A stretch of 64,000 nt of DNA from Desulfotomaculaceae bacterium (lineage in GTDB: Bacteria; Bacillota; Desulfotomaculia; Desulfotomaculales; Pelotomaculaceae), in contig JAQVGZ010000001.1 in assembly GCA_028696455.1 (NCBI GenBank), forward strand, positions 1-64,000, given 5' to 3'. A model generated the notes under the pieces. That model made no database searches, was not told where the DNA came from, and worked only from the letters and a program-made list of their open reading frames with translations. Every line of letters starts with the position of its first letter. The first letter of the stretch is position 1. The position numbers and the translations under genes were made by a program. Positions 16,924 to 26,259 of the stretch are shown here, piece after piece.

Positions 16924-18045
16924 TTGAGTTTGCGAAGAAGCGGCAAGAGTATATCTCTTTATCTTGTTTTATGCATGATTTGTTTTGCCCTGGCCGGATG
17001 TGACCGGCAGGAAGTTGCCGGCGCTCCTAATGCAGAATATGAAGCGCAAAAGATTATCGTTGAAGGCGATATAGAAAACCCCCGGGAAATCACCGTGGGA
17101 GAAATGCGTTCTCTTCCTCAAAAAAAACTGGACGCCAGTCTCACCCGTACCACCGGGCTCCTGGAAGAGTTTAAAGCAACCGGCCCTACCGTTAAGGATG
17201 TCCTGGAGCACATGGGCATCAACTATAAAGATTATAAGGGCATCGGTTTTACCGGAAGGGACAATTATTATTGCCTGGTGACGCCGGAGATTATAGCCGA
17301 ACGGGAGCTGATCCTGGCTTTAACCGTGGACGGGCAAAACGAACTACCGGACGAACTGAGGCCTGCGCGGCTATGCGTGCAGGGGGAGTTTGGCCCCTAT
17401 TGGGTGAAGATGGTCGACAGGATTGTTTTGTACAAGGAGATCCCAGAGAAAGACATTACTTCCGTATGGGTCTTTAAAAACCTGGCGGAAGGGATTGAAC
17501 CGTACCAGTATGAGTATTACGGCAGTAAAGACGACGCCATTGAATTGGCGCAGATCTTTTCCCGCTTTGACAATGTTGACAGCAAGGCCTTCTTCACGAT
17601 GAAATCATCTGATGGCTTTAAGAAAAATGAAGCGATAAACATGGTCAGCCAGCGCTATTACATTAAAGTTTCCGGTGAGGACGCGCCGATGAACATGGCG
17701 CCGAATATAAAACTGGGTATGAACGTCATGCATATTGCCTGGTTTTCCACCAATGCCGATGCGGCAATTTTTCCGGAAGAAATAATTGAATTAACCGGGG
17801 AGCGGCAAGTTGGCGCGCACAAGGGCATTTCTTTAAGTGCCATGCTGGAGGAAATCGGATTGACGGATATTGAGAATAAACAGTTTGAGGTGGTCGGTAC
17901 AGATGGCAATAGTGTTCGGGTAAGCGGCCAGGAGCTGGATAAAGGTATTCTGCTCATCAAAGAGGACGGCTCGTATCCGGTAGTCTGGCATGAGGGAGAA
18001 GGGCTGAAACCCATTGATAACTTGATGCGCCTGCGCCAGCGGTAA
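16924..18045 (+). CDS. Lipoprotein with two diverged molybdopterin-fold domains
   Basis: 373 aa, TTG start after AAGGAGGGTGC. Lipobox LAGC near residue 24. The first domain (~40-185) has ITVGEMRSLPQKK, GPTVKDVLEHMGI, GFTGRDNYYCLVTPE and GPYWVKMVDRIVLY, the layout of the oxidoreductase molybdopterin-binding fold. A second, more diverged copy (~230-373) keeps KGISLSAMLEEIGL and VVGTDGNSVRVSGQEL. Neither shows a Cys at the Mo-ligand position. No CHB_HEX_C. It lies between two lipoprotein relatives and probably works with them on the outer membrane face. Confidence 0.75.
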   Translation: MSLRRSGKSISLYLVLCMICFALAGCDRQEVAGAPNAEYEAQKIIVEGDIENPREITVGEMRSLPQKKLDASLTRTTGLLEEFKATGPTVKDVLEHMGINYKDYKGIGFTGRDNYYCLVTPEIIAERELILALTVDGQNELPDELRPARLCVQGEFGPYWVKMVDRIVLYKEIPEKDITSVWVFKNLAEGIEPYQYEYYGSKDDAIELAQIFSRFDNVDSKAFFTMKSSDGFKKNEAINMVSQRYYIKVSGEDAPMNMAPNIKLGMNVMHIAWFSTNADAAIFPEEIIELTGERQVGAHKGISLSAMLEEIGLTDIENKQFEVVGTDGNSVRVSGQELDKGILLIKEDGSYPVVWHEGEGLKPIDNLMRLRQR

Positions 18046-18054
18046 GAGGGGAGA

Positions 18055-18963
18055 ATGACAGTGCCAGGGATGCATAAGCTGCTTAAAAAAACAGGTCTGA
18101 TCGCGGTTTGGCTGGCCGCATGCTTAAGCCTTTTGACCGGGTGTCAAGGCCAAAAGGGTGATAAGCCCCCGGATGTAACCCGTAGTGAGCCGGGCGTATT
18201 GATAATCACTGGTAACGGTGTGGATCAGGAATGCAGGTTCACCACCGAGGAGCTAAAAAGTATGGAGGAGGCTTTGGCTGGCGCCTGCTACTCAGCCTTG
18301 AACAACTGGCCGGCAAAAAAATTCATTGTCGGTAAGGGCATAAAGCTTACCCATCTGCTGCAAAAAGCCGGAATAAAAGAAGATGCGCAGACGATCACCG
18401 TCCGGGCGGCAGACGGTTATAGCGCTAGATTTACCATGGAGCAGCTGGAGGAAAAGCGTTTTTGCTTTCCAAACTTGATCGAAGACAGTCCGGCGGAGGC
18501 TGTGGAAGTACCTATGATTTTGGCCTGGGAGTATCAGGAGGATACTACCGATTTGAGCAAGGCCGCCAGTGGTAAATTGCGTCTGATTTTTGGCCAAACC
18601 AGATTGAACGAAGTGGTTACGGCCGCCTTCGTTAAAGATGTAGCAGTCATCGAAGTATCAACAGCGCCGCCTGGTCAATGGAGTGTGGTCTGGGCTGAAC
18701 CGGCTCCGGGGAAGGTGAAGCAGGGAACAGAGGTCATTTTAAGTCATCCCGAGCAGGACCTGGTCAAGATCCATTACACCGTTGACGGGAGTGACCCGGA
18801 TAGAGAAAGCACGGTATATAACCCTAGCACCACCTACTTCCGGCCTGAACTGAACAAGCCGATCCCGGTTGATAAACCAGTTACCATCAAAGCCATTGCC
18901 ATTGGTTTCGGGAAACACAGCAGCCAGGTGGCAACTTTTAAATACGATGTAGAAGAAAATTGA
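18055..18963 (+). CDS. Lipoprotein with molybdopterin-fold and CHB_HEX_C domains
   Basis: 302 aa, ATG after GAGGGGAGA, nine bases behind the previous stop. Lipobox LTGC near residue 32. Sulfite-oxidase-like fold (~45-205) with ACYSALNNWPAKKFIVGKGIKLTHLLQKAGI; it has a Cys two residues from the usual Ser/Ala, close to but not clearly at the Mo-ligand place. CHB_HEX_C (~215-300, KIHYTVDGSDPDRESTVYNP). A paralogue of the 15943 lipoprotein. Confidence 0.83.
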   Translation: MTVPGMHKLLKKTGLIAVWLAACLSLLTGCQGQKGDKPPDVTRSEPGVLIITGNGVDQECRFTTEELKSMEEALAGACYSALNNWPAKKFIVGKGIKLTHLLQKAGIKEDAQTITVRAADGYSARFTMEQLEEKRFCFPNLIEDSPAEAVEVPMILAWEYQEDTTDLSKAASGKLRLIFGQTRLNEVVTAAFVKDVAVIEVSTAPPGQWSVVWAEPAPGKVKQGTEVILSHPEQDLVKIHYTVDGSDPDRESTVYNPSTTYFRPELNKPIPVDKPVTIKAIAIGFGKHSSQVATFKYDVEEN

Positions 18964-19057
18964 GAATGTCACCAATAGTAGAGTTCCCTAATGAAGATAA
19001 CAGCATCCGGCGAAACGATGATGCGAAACCTTGGTATCAGATGGGAGTTGGGAAAAT

Positions 19058-19675
19058 GTGCAAAATAAACACGTAGTCTGGATGCTTGCCGCAGCTATCC
19101 TCGTTGTTTTCGTGGTCTGGTACTTTACTGATAATAAAATGACCGCTCCCCAAAAGGAAGCTCTACAGGAGTTACTCCAAAGCGAGCAAGAAATCGCTGA
19201 CGAAGCTATTGAAGGTATTGAACTGCCGGCAGAAATCAAGGAAAAGTTTCCAGCAGTGAAGAAGGGTTTCGTAATAAACTGCGGTGAACAGAAATATTAC
19301 GCTTTTTTATCAAGCCCGCTAGGTTACCGGAGTGCCATTGATCTTTTTATTGTTGTTGATGGTCATAAAAACGAGATGCTGGGAACCAGGGTATTGCAGC
19401 ATGGTGAGACGCCTTTATATGGAGGAGATAGCCTTACCAAAGCCTGGTTTTTAAACCGGTTTAATAACAAAAGCGTCAGCGCTTATTTAAATAGAGTGGT
19501 TCTGGAGCCATCCCAGCCAAATGATATTGTCCAGATAACCTGTGCCACAGTAAGCTCCCAGGCCGTGATCAACGGGGTTAATGCCGCCATGGGGGCCTAT
19601 CGTGAATTGGTCCTGGGAGAGGAAACGCAACCGGTACCCATGAAAGTAGAAGGGTTTGTTACGGAAATCAAGTAA
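19058..19675 (+). CDS. Membrane-anchored FMN-binding (RnfG/NqrC-like) protein
   Basis: 205 aa from GTG 19058 (GGGAG ten bases before); the tracked TTG 19031 lacks a ribosome site. One N-terminal TM (VVWMLAAAILVVFVVWYF), then an FMN-bind domain. The segment ITCATVSSQAVINGVNAAM corresponds to the flavinylation motif SGAT-(S/T) of RnfG/NqrC with Gly replaced by Cys. If the acceptor Thr is used, an ApbE-type transferase would attach FMN covalently outside the cell. This places a redox protein among the molybdopterin-fold lipoproteins, suggesting electron transfer at the surface. Confidence 0.72.
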   Translation: MQNKHVVWMLAAAILVVFVVWYFTDNKMTAPQKEALQELLQSEQEIADEAIEGIELPAEIKEKFPAVKKGFVINCGEQKYYAFLSSPLGYRSAIDLFIVVDGHKNEMLGTRVLQHGETPLYGGDSLTKAWFLNRFNNKSVSAYLNRVVLEPSQPNDIVQITCATVSSQAVINGVNAAMGAYRELVLGEETQPVPMKVEGFVTEIK

Positions 19676-19712
19676 GGGAAAAACCCGGTTACACCTGGAG
19701 GTAGTATTATTG

Positions 19713-20228
19713 ATGGAAAGCAAGGCAGTTGACCAAAAGAAAATCCTCTTTGTGGTGATTGCCCTACTGGTTATTATTATCGCTGTATTTGCTTTTTTGA
19801 ATCGCAGTAACGAAAACCTGCGGGAAGATCAAATCTTGATTAAGTCCGGCGATACTGTTTTCGGTGTCCTGACGGTTGCTGACCTGCAAAAACTACCGGC
19901 GGCGCAAAAGAAAATGGTGGTACAATCCACCAGCGGCATGACCAAACACGAGTTTACCGGTGTATCGCTATTAGATGCCTTAAACAGCATCGATACCGGA
20001 TTGACGCAAAAATACTCCAGGATTATTACCAAAGGCATCGACAACTACACCTCAGGGGTGGAAATGGATGAAGTCCTGCGGCCGAATAATGTGTTTATAG
20101 TGTACGCTGACTATGGGCAACCGTTAAAAACAAAGACCGGTGGGGAGGGAGCTATGCGCATTATTATATACCAGGATGAGTTCGGGCAGCGCTTCACCAA
20201 TTTCCTTACCAGCCTGGAATTGCAGTAA
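19713..20228 (+). CDS. Membrane-anchored molybdopterin-fold protein, short form
   Basis: 171 aa from ATG 19713 after TGGAGGTAG; the tracked 19656 start overlaps the previous gene without a ribosome site. TM at residues ~11-30 (ILFVVIALLVIIIAVFAFL). The rest is a short version of the fold: VLTVADLQKLP, HEFTGVSLLDALNSID, GIDNYTSGVEMDEVL, GGEGAMRIIIYQDEFGQRFTNFLTSLEL. Last gene of the block; riboswitch R4 starts 32 bases downstream. Confidence 0.7.
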   Translation: MESKAVDQKKILFVVIALLVIIIAVFAFLNRSNENLREDQILIKSGDTVFGVLTVADLQKLPAAQKKMVVQSTSGMTKHEFTGVSLLDALNSIDTGLTQKYSRIITKGIDNYTSGVEMDEVLRPNNVFIVYADYGQPLKTKTGGEGAMRIIIYQDEFGQRFTNFLTSLELQ

Positions 20229-20259
20229 AATCTGCCAAGACTAAATCACAAAATTAAAT

Positions 20260-20351
20260 TTTTCCGAGCCGCATGACCTAAAGGTGACTATGGTTATCGG
20301 CCTACAGGGTATGCCGGGAAACTGCCGTACCTCCCATTGTGGAAAGGAAAA
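20260..20351 (+). ncRNA. Moco-type riboswitch R4
   Basis: TTTTCC (20260-20265) pairs with GGAAAA (20346-20351). Core: CCGAGCC, CCTAAAGGTGACTATGG (P3 as AG-GTGA-CT with a GNRA loop), GGGTATGCCGGGAAACTGCCG, CCTCCCATTGTGG. A terminator follows at 20370-20406 and the next gene is the 20658 surface protein. Confidence 0.87.
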
Positions 20352-20369
20352 GAAGCTGCTTTGATATTG

Positions 20370-20406
20370 AAGCTTTGTTCCTTGCTATCAATGGGACAAA
20401 GCTTTT
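20370..20406 (+). terminator. Intrinsic terminator of riboswitch R4
   Basis: AAGCTTTGTTCC and GGGACAAAGCTT pair, followed by TTT. Same arms as the terminators after R2, R5, R6 and R7. Confidence 0.82.
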
Positions 20407-20657
20407 TGCTTTATTAACTTATTAGGCGGATTGCAGCACTTAACACTAAATGCCAACTGTCTGTAACCGGATTAACGAGGGGGTGAATAGATTCGTAAAA
20501 CTCACAGGGATTAGGTCTGGTTACACATCTAGATTAGTTAACCATGAGGGGGGATAATATTTGCGCCAACACCCTGTGCGATAGATCTGGAAGTGGCTAA
20601 CAAATTAAATTTCTGGTCAAATCTAGTTCCTTTGGGTTAAATGAGAGGAGGTCTGTA

Positions 20658-23600
20658 ATGCACGTTATTTGTAATAAAGGGTTAGGAAGACTAGTGATCA
20701 CATTCATGATGCTAGGTCTGTTTTTGGGGTTAGGAATTGCTATGATACCAGCAGTTGCTGCTGCAGAAATACCAGTAACCTTAAACTGGGACGGGGCAAC
20801 GTCACCTGCCCAGGCACAGCTGGAAGCGCAAGATAATTCTGCGACAATTGATGTTCTCTACGATGGGACAGTTGACCTGACTCCGGGCGAGACCTTTAAC
20901 GTGACCGCCTATAACTCGAATACATCTTATACTGTAAACGAAGCCACACCGCTGGGGGCGCTTCAGGCAGCCGCAATTGCCGGTAACTTCACCTATGACG
21001 TCACCGATAAGAACTATGGGGCATCAGGCGCCCTTCTATTGGACAATGTAGGAAGCTACCCTTATGTAAAGGGAGGCAGCAAGTGGTATGCGTATGTTAA
21101 CGACGTCTATAAAGATGGCTACAACAATCCCGCCGGAGCTCTGAACCTGATTGAGCTTGTTAGCGGAGACCGGGTTGAGTTCTACTATGCTGATGGTATT
21201 GCCGAACCGACTGACCTCAATGCTGTTAAGGCTGCGGCAACCGCCGCGGTAAAAACTGTTGCAGCTACAGGTGTTTCACCGACCGACTGGACTCTTCAAC
21301 TCTCGGGTGCAAAGGACACAACCGTAACCAGGGCTTATTTCGAGTACGGTCTCGCCTGCCCGTCATCAGGTCACCAGGTGAGCTGGACCGACGATGACGG
21401 CAATGTTTGGGGAGGCGTGCCGCTCTGGCTGCTCGTAGCCATGATTGATGATGACCCCGATGTTGGCCCTGATCACTTCAACTTTAGCGACGACCTCGCC
21501 GCCCAGAACTATGAAGTTAATGTTATCGCCGGCGATGGATGGAAGGCAACCCTTGATAGTGCCGATATCGCCCGCAACGATGGGTATATCGTTGCCAATA
21601 CACTTAACGGGGAGCCGCTGCCGCTCCAGACTGAAGGGGGAAAAGGCTGCTGGCCGCTCCATCTGAAAGGTTCAGCCATTTTTGGCGGACAGCAGGTAGG
21701 CAACATCGTTCGCATCGAGCTGTCAGACCTACCTGAGCCAACCGCAGGATGGACCCTTGAGTTGATCGGAGACGTAGGGGATACCATTACGCAGATGGAG
21801 TTTGAAGATGGACTTGCCTGCACTGGCTCAGGCCATTACCAGGAATGGACTGATAATGAAGGTAAAGTCTGGTCAGGCGTGCCCCTGTGGGTGCTCTTGG
21901 GCGTAGTGGACGACATTGAGGCAGGCAGCCACTGGACTTTCAATGATGCATTGGCTGCAGAGGGTTATACTGTAAAAGTAGTTGCCGGAGATGGTTTTTC
22001 CAAGACCTTTGCCAGTGCCGATGTAGCCGGGAGTAACGATTATATTGTTGCGAATAAATGCAATGGTGCCCCGCTTGACGAGGCTGGGCCACTGCGCCTG
22101 GTCGGGGCCGGTGTTGCCAAAGGAGATGGATCCCTCGGGGGTTCTGCTGTCGGCAACATTGTAAGAATTGAAATTCCCGAGCGGCAGACACAAGCGGCTG
22201 AGCCGGGCAGCTGGAACCTTACCCTGAACGGCAAGATCAGTGATGTGATTTCCCAGGCCGAGTTTGAGGCCGGTCTTGCCTGCCCCAATTCAGGCCATTT
22301 GGTGGAATGGATTGACGGTGACGGCAATGTCTGGTCAGGTATCCCTCTGTGGTTCTTGACCGGCTGGGTAGATGACCGGCAGCCCCACAATTATGACGCC
22401 AATCAGGCCATGGCTGGTTATACTGTCCTGGTGAAAGCCGAAGACGGCTACACTAAGGACTTTGCCAGCGCTGATATCGCCAGAAGTGACGACTATATTA
22501 TTGCAAATAAATGCAACGGTGAGCCGCTGGCTGATTCATGGCCGCTGCGGTTGGTCGGCGCCGGAGTTGCCAAGGATGATGGAACCCTTAGCGGTACCAG
22601 TGTTGGAAATATTATCGAGATTGAACTGAATTCTTTTGAAACTGCCCTGCCCATTCCCAAAGTCCGCATCATCAAGTACGCCGAAGATGGCGCCACCATC
22701 CTTAATGAGATGACGGTCGATTATCTGTGGATGCAGAGCGAGTTCGACGTGATTGGAGACGGGGAAAAAGTATACCGTTACGAGGGAATCACGAATAACC
22801 CGGATGATGTTTGGGGTGCTGATGAGACCTATCCAGGCGGTTTCAAGATAGCTAATACCATTAAAGGTACCCGCATCAAAGATCTATGTGAACGTGTGGG
22901 CGGTATGGGGCCAGGCACTGAAATAATCCTTGTTGCCAGGGACGGTTATGAGACCAGGCTTCCTTATTCCTCCATCTATACCGACCCGGCGGTACAAGCA
23001 CGCCAGGGAGATGCTATTCTAGCCTGGTGGGGTGACGGGGAATACGTACCTAATTATAAAGATGGTATGCGTTTATTCTTTACTCCGGATGACCTTGTCT
23101 ACAGCCAATGGGATATGCACGAGACGCTTCCGGAAAATTACTGGCATTACTATTTTAGCGATGGTATCCAGTATCCTTCATGTGCCGGCTTAGCAGCAAA
23201 GTGGATTACGGAAATCAGGATATACTCCGTGCCCGAGGGGGAATGGACACTGGGGCTCGATGGCCGGGATATCGGCGGGATCAACTATGATATAAGCAAA
23301 ACCTACTTTGAGCAGGCTCTTGCCTGTCAGTTCGGCGCTGACCACAAGGCCAGCTACATCGATTCCAAAGGACGGGTTTGGGAAGGCATGCCGCTGTGGT
23401 TCCTTGTTGGATTCGTCGATGACGCTGACCAGCATTCCGATAATGCCTTTAATGATCAACTGGCTACGGCCGGGTACCAGGTGGTACTTACAGCGGCCGA
23501 CGGTTATGCTGTTACTATCAACAGCGCGGATATTATCCGGAACAGCGACTACATTATCGCCAATTCGCTGAACGGTGCACCGCTACCTGAATCCGGCAGT

Positions 23601-24041
23601 GACTGGCCGCTGCGGTTGGTTGGGCCGGCTGTCACCGGGGGAACATCGATTTCACAAATTGCAAGTATCGAGTTGGTAAAATCAGGGCCGGTTGATCCGC
23701 CCAATCCGGTCTACACTATTACACCTGAGCCCGATACTGTTTATACTGCAGGGACAACACCGGACGGCATCAATACTATGACCGTTAATGATGGTGTAAC
23801 AGGGGTTAAATACTTTACGGTTAGCATTACGCCAGTGATTGCTCATAGTGGCAATGAAACGGCGGTCTTTACTCATTTGAGAAACGGCAGTCAGCTTGGG
23901 CTTGTCGCCACTAGAGCTGATTTCGACCAGGTTGGTATTGCCCAGGCCGGTTTTAATGTCAAGCCTGGTGATGTAATCAAGGCTTACCTTGTTGATGAGC
24001 TAACCAACGCAATTGACCATGCTCCGAAGATTTTTCAATAA
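20658..24041 (+). CDS. Giant secreted protein with four Cys-containing molybdopterin-fold repeats
   Basis: 1127 aa, ATG after GAGAGGAGGTCTGTA. Signal peptide to ~36. A DUF4430/transcobalamin-C-like domain (~37-185) opens the protein. Four repeats (~210-355, 364-510, 518-655, 861-1010) share WTL.L.G and W.GVPLW.LVG.VDD; each has a Cys (GLACPSSGH, GLACTGSGH, GLACPNSGH, ALACQFGADH) where sulfite-oxidase-type domains carry the Mo ligand. A related segment (~664-855, KGTRIKDLCERVGGM) matches the start of the 35.6-kb protein. The C-terminal ~105-residue module (1016-1127) recurs in three other proteins here. No SLH. Confidence 0.83.
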   Translation: MHVICNKGLGRLVITFMMLGLFLGLGIAMIPAVAAAEIPVTLNWDGATSPAQAQLEAQDNSATIDVLYDGTVDLTPGETFNVTAYNSNTSYTVNEATPLGALQAAAIAGNFTYDVTDKNYGASGALLLDNVGSYPYVKGGSKWYAYVNDVYKDGYNNPAGALNLIELVSGDRVEFYYADGIAEPTDLNAVKAAATAAVKTVAATGVSPTDWTLQLSGAKDTTVTRAYFEYGLACPSSGHQVSWTDDDGNVWGGVPLWLLVAMIDDDPDVGPDHFNFSDDLAAQNYEVNVIAGDGWKATLDSADIARNDGYIVANTLNGEPLPLQTEGGKGCWPLHLKGSAIFGGQQVGNIVRIELSDLPEPTAGWTLELIGDVGDTITQMEFEDGLACTGSGHYQEWTDNEGKVWSGVPLWVLLGVVDDIEAGSHWTFNDALAAEGYTVKVVAGDGFSKTFASADVAGSNDYIVANKCNGAPLDEAGPLRLVGAGVAKGDGSLGGSAVGNIVRIEIPERQTQAAEPGSWNLTLNGKISDVISQAEFEAGLACPNSGHLVEWIDGDGNVWSGIPLWFLTGWVDDRQPHNYDANQAMAGYTVLVKAEDGYTKDFASADIARSDDYIIANKCNGEPLADSWPLRLVGAGVAKDDGTLSGTSVGNIIEIELNSFETALPIPKVRIIKYAEDGATILNEMTVDYLWMQSEFDVIGDGEKVYRYEGITNNPDDVWGADETYPGGFKIANTIKGTRIKDLCERVGGMGPGTEIILVARDGYETRLPYSSIYTDPAVQARQGDAILAWWGDGEYVPNYKDGMRLFFTPDDLVYSQWDMHETLPENYWHYYFSDGIQYPSCAGLAAKWITEIRIYSVPEGEWTLGLDGRDIGGINYDISKTYFEQALACQFGADHKASYIDSKGRVWEGMPLWFLVGFVDDADQHSDNAFNDQLATAGYQVVLTAADGYAVTINSADIIRNSDYIIANSLNGAPLPESGSDWPLRLVGPAVTGGTSISQIASIELVKSGPVDPPNPVYTITPEPDTVYTAGTTPDGINTMTVNDGVTGVKYFTVSITPVIAHSGNETAVFTHLRNGSQLGLVATRADFDQVGIAQAGFNVKPGDVIKAYLVDELTNAIDHAPKIFQ

Positions 24042-24156
24042 ATATTACTAGGATTTTTGTAGCATCGTGTTGGTCAATGGGCAGGAAAATGTGTTGGCTA
24101 GTTGACTTACGTATACCCTGCTTAGCCATTAAAAATAGTCGGGAAAGGAGATAAAG

Positions 24157-25494
24157 ATGCATAAGAAAAGTAGAAGAATTACAGCAATCCTTGTGGCTTT
24201 GTTATTTCTAATTTCCATGCTGCCTGGCATTGCTATTGCAAATCCTGTTAGTCTCACCTTAAGCACAAATAATGTAGAACCAGGAGGGCAGGTTACGGCG
24301 TCAGGGCAGGCCGATCCGGAAACGTGGGTTTCCATTAAGGTTTTGGATAGCGATCAGAACATAGCCTTTTTCGACGCTGTGAAATCAGATGCAACTGGCA
24401 TCTACAGCCTTACCTTTAAAGTACCAGATAAAACCGGAGAGCTTTTGGTGATATCCGGTTACGGCAGTAATGTGGCCAGTAAAAGTCTTGCTGTAAAAAA
24501 AGATACCGGTAACAGCGGTGGCGGTGGCGGCGGTAGTTCAACGTCACAGGCAGTTACCTCCACCACTGGTGCAGCGACAGTCAAACCTGCCGCTGGTGGC
24601 ACAATCGGCCTGGGCAGTGAAGCCACTATTATAGTTCCGGCCGGTGCGCTGACCGGAACCAGTGCAGTTGAAGTAAAAGTACAGAGAATAACCGATCCTC
24701 CCGCCGTACCCGCAGGTTTCAAACTGGGTAGTAGCGTATACGAGTTCAGTGTGAGCGGCGAAACCAGCTATAACTTCACCAGGGCTGTAACCATTAAACT
24801 CAGCTTTGATTCTGCAGCCTTGAGCCCTGGCGGGACCCCGGCGATCTACTACTACGACGAGCCCAATGGCCAGTGGGTAAACATCGGAGGCGTAGTATCC
24901 GGCAACACCATCACAGTGCAGGTTGACCACTTCACCAAATTTGCCGTACTGGTTGCTGGTGAACAGAAAGAGCAGATCACATTGAAAGATATCGTCGGCC
25001 ACTGGGCTGCTAACAACATTAATCAGTTGGTTACCATTGGTGCGATTAACGGTTATAGCGACGGCAGCTTCAAACCTGACAACAAGATCACCCGGGCCGA
25101 GTTTGCCACTGTGCTGGTGAAAGCGTTCCAGCTGACGTCCCAGGACGGTAAGATATTCACGGATACAGCCGGGCACTGGGCCAGGGAATACATTGCGGCG
25201 GCAGCAGACAGTGGTGTGGTCAACGGTTATGATGTCAATACCTTCGGGCCGGATGATTTGATTACCAGAGAGCAGATGGCGGTCATGATTGTCAAAGCCG
25301 CGAAGTTTGCCCCGGCTGCAGGAGAGCCCCAGTTTGCCGACAGCGGCAGCATTTCCAGCTGGGCTAGAGAGTCCATTGTCACAGCGACACAGAATGGCAT
25401 CCTGAAAGGGTATCCTGACAACACCATTCAGCCCCTGGGCAGCGCCACCAGGGCGGAGGCTGTGACGGTTATTGTGAATGCACTGAAGCAATAA
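24157..25494 (+). CDS. SLH-anchored protein with Ig-like and ZU5-like domains
   Basis: 445 aa, ATG after GGGAAAGGAGATAAAG. Signal peptide to ~28 (GIAIA). Ig-like domain (~29-112; VSLTLSTNNVEPGGQVTASGQ) related to the repeats in the 30-kb protein; Gly/Ser linker; ZU5-like domain (~140-265) nearly the same as those of the 7321 protein (PPAVPAGFKL, VTIKLSFD, YYYDEPNGQWVNIGG, VDHFTKFAVLVAG); three SLH repeats (~275-445). It has no molybdopterin-fold domain, so it may act as a wall adaptor for the SLH-less 20658 protein. That pairing is inference. Confidence 0.85.
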   Translation: MHKKSRRITAILVALLFLISMLPGIAIANPVSLTLSTNNVEPGGQVTASGQADPETWVSIKVLDSDQNIAFFDAVKSDATGIYSLTFKVPDKTGELLVISGYGSNVASKSLAVKKDTGNSGGGGGGSSTSQAVTSTTGAATVKPAAGGTIGLGSEATIIVPAGALTGTSAVEVKVQRITDPPAVPAGFKLGSSVYEFSVSGETSYNFTRAVTIKLSFDSAALSPGGTPAIYYYDEPNGQWVNIGGVVSGNTITVQVDHFTKFAVLVAGEQKEQITLKDIVGHWAANNINQLVTIGAINGYSDGSFKPDNKITRAEFATVLVKAFQLTSQDGKIFTDTAGHWAREYIAAAADSGVVNGYDVNTFGPDDLITREQMAVMIVKAAKFAPAAGEPQFADSGSISSWARESIVTATQNGILKGYPDNTIQPLGSATRAEAVTVIVNALKQ

Positions 25495-25566
25495 AAAAAT
25501 ATTTCGGTCGCTTTTTGACAAATATATGCGAATTATTAAAACAGAAAAGACATACAAAGTAAGTAT

Positions 25567-25660
25567 TCTTCCGAGCCAAATAACCTAAGGGAGACTATGG
25601 TTATAGGCCTTTCAGGGTACGCTGGAAAACTGACGTGCCTCCCATTGTGGAAAGGAAAGC
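25567..25660 (+). ncRNA. Moco-type riboswitch R5
   Basis: TTCC/GGAA closes a short P1. Core: CCGAGCC, CCTAAGGGAGACTATGG, GGGTACGCTGGAAAACTGACG, CCTCCCATTGTGG. A terminator follows at 25679-25716. Very similar to R4, consistent with duplication. Confidence 0.86.
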
Positions 25661-25678
25661 TAAGCTGCTGTGTTTTAA

Positions 25679-25716
25679 GAGCTTTGTCCTTTTAACCAAT
25701 GGGGCAAAGCTTTTTT
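25679..25716 (+). terminator. Intrinsic terminator of riboswitch R5
   Basis: GCTTTGTCC and GGGGCAAAGC pair, followed by six T. Confidence 0.83.
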
Positions 25717-25760
25717 AAATGTCAACCATTTGCAGCCGGTGGAAATAAGGAGGTGAACAA

Positions 25761-25979
25761 TTGCTCAAACGCGGAGTTAAGTGCAGGATTAAATACCGGC
25801 ACTTATTGACACCTCGCTTTTTGCAGGTACACTTTCTGTACCAGATACTTCTGGTACGGATGAAGTCTCATCTCCAGCAATGCGGTGGTGTCCAGTTTTC
25901 CCAAAGGCCTAATTTAGCAGAAGGCTGTACAAAACATTTGTTAAGTATCTGTTGCAACAGGCCGTGGGGCAAATTTTGA
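25761..25979 (+). CDS. Possible small leader ORF (72 aa), unrecognised
   Basis: TTG start 8 bases after ATAAGGAGGTGAACAA, a very good ribosome site. The protein (MLKRGVKCRIKYRHLLTPRF...) matches nothing I recognise. A similar leader, AACAAGGAGGTGAAATAGG then TTGCTCAAACGC (MLKR..., 15 codons), precedes the 30174 gene, so the ribosome site plus MLKR start is conserved while the rest is not. Either a remnant of a shared gene start or a translated leader. Low certainty as a real protein. Confidence 0.25.
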   Translation: MLKRGVKCRIKYRHLLTPRFLQVHFLYQILLVRMKSHLQQCGGVQFSQRPNLAEGCTKHLLSICCNRPWGKF

Positions 25980-26259
25980 ATGTCCGGTTGGACGTAATAA
26001 AAAGCGACCCACCAGACGTTTAATTATACCGGCTTATGGTTTGGCGTCTTTCCCCCTTTTAGGTCTAATCAGGAAAAAAGGCTAAAAATCGACTGGAGGG
26101 GAAAGTTCTCAGCTCCTTGACCCGCGCTCTAAAGAATTATATTGGTTCATCTAAATAAGAAACAGGAGGAAAACATACCAATTGGATCACGGGGAGGAGC
26201 GCTGCGTCGCAAAGAGTGACGAAGAGACTACGACAGATTTATATTAAGGAGGAGATTCA

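Noticed and set aside
24544-25557. Long minus-strand ORF of 337 aa opposite the SLH gene
   Set aside because: Antisense shadow; the plus frame has complete SLH and ZU5-like domains, the minus frame has none.
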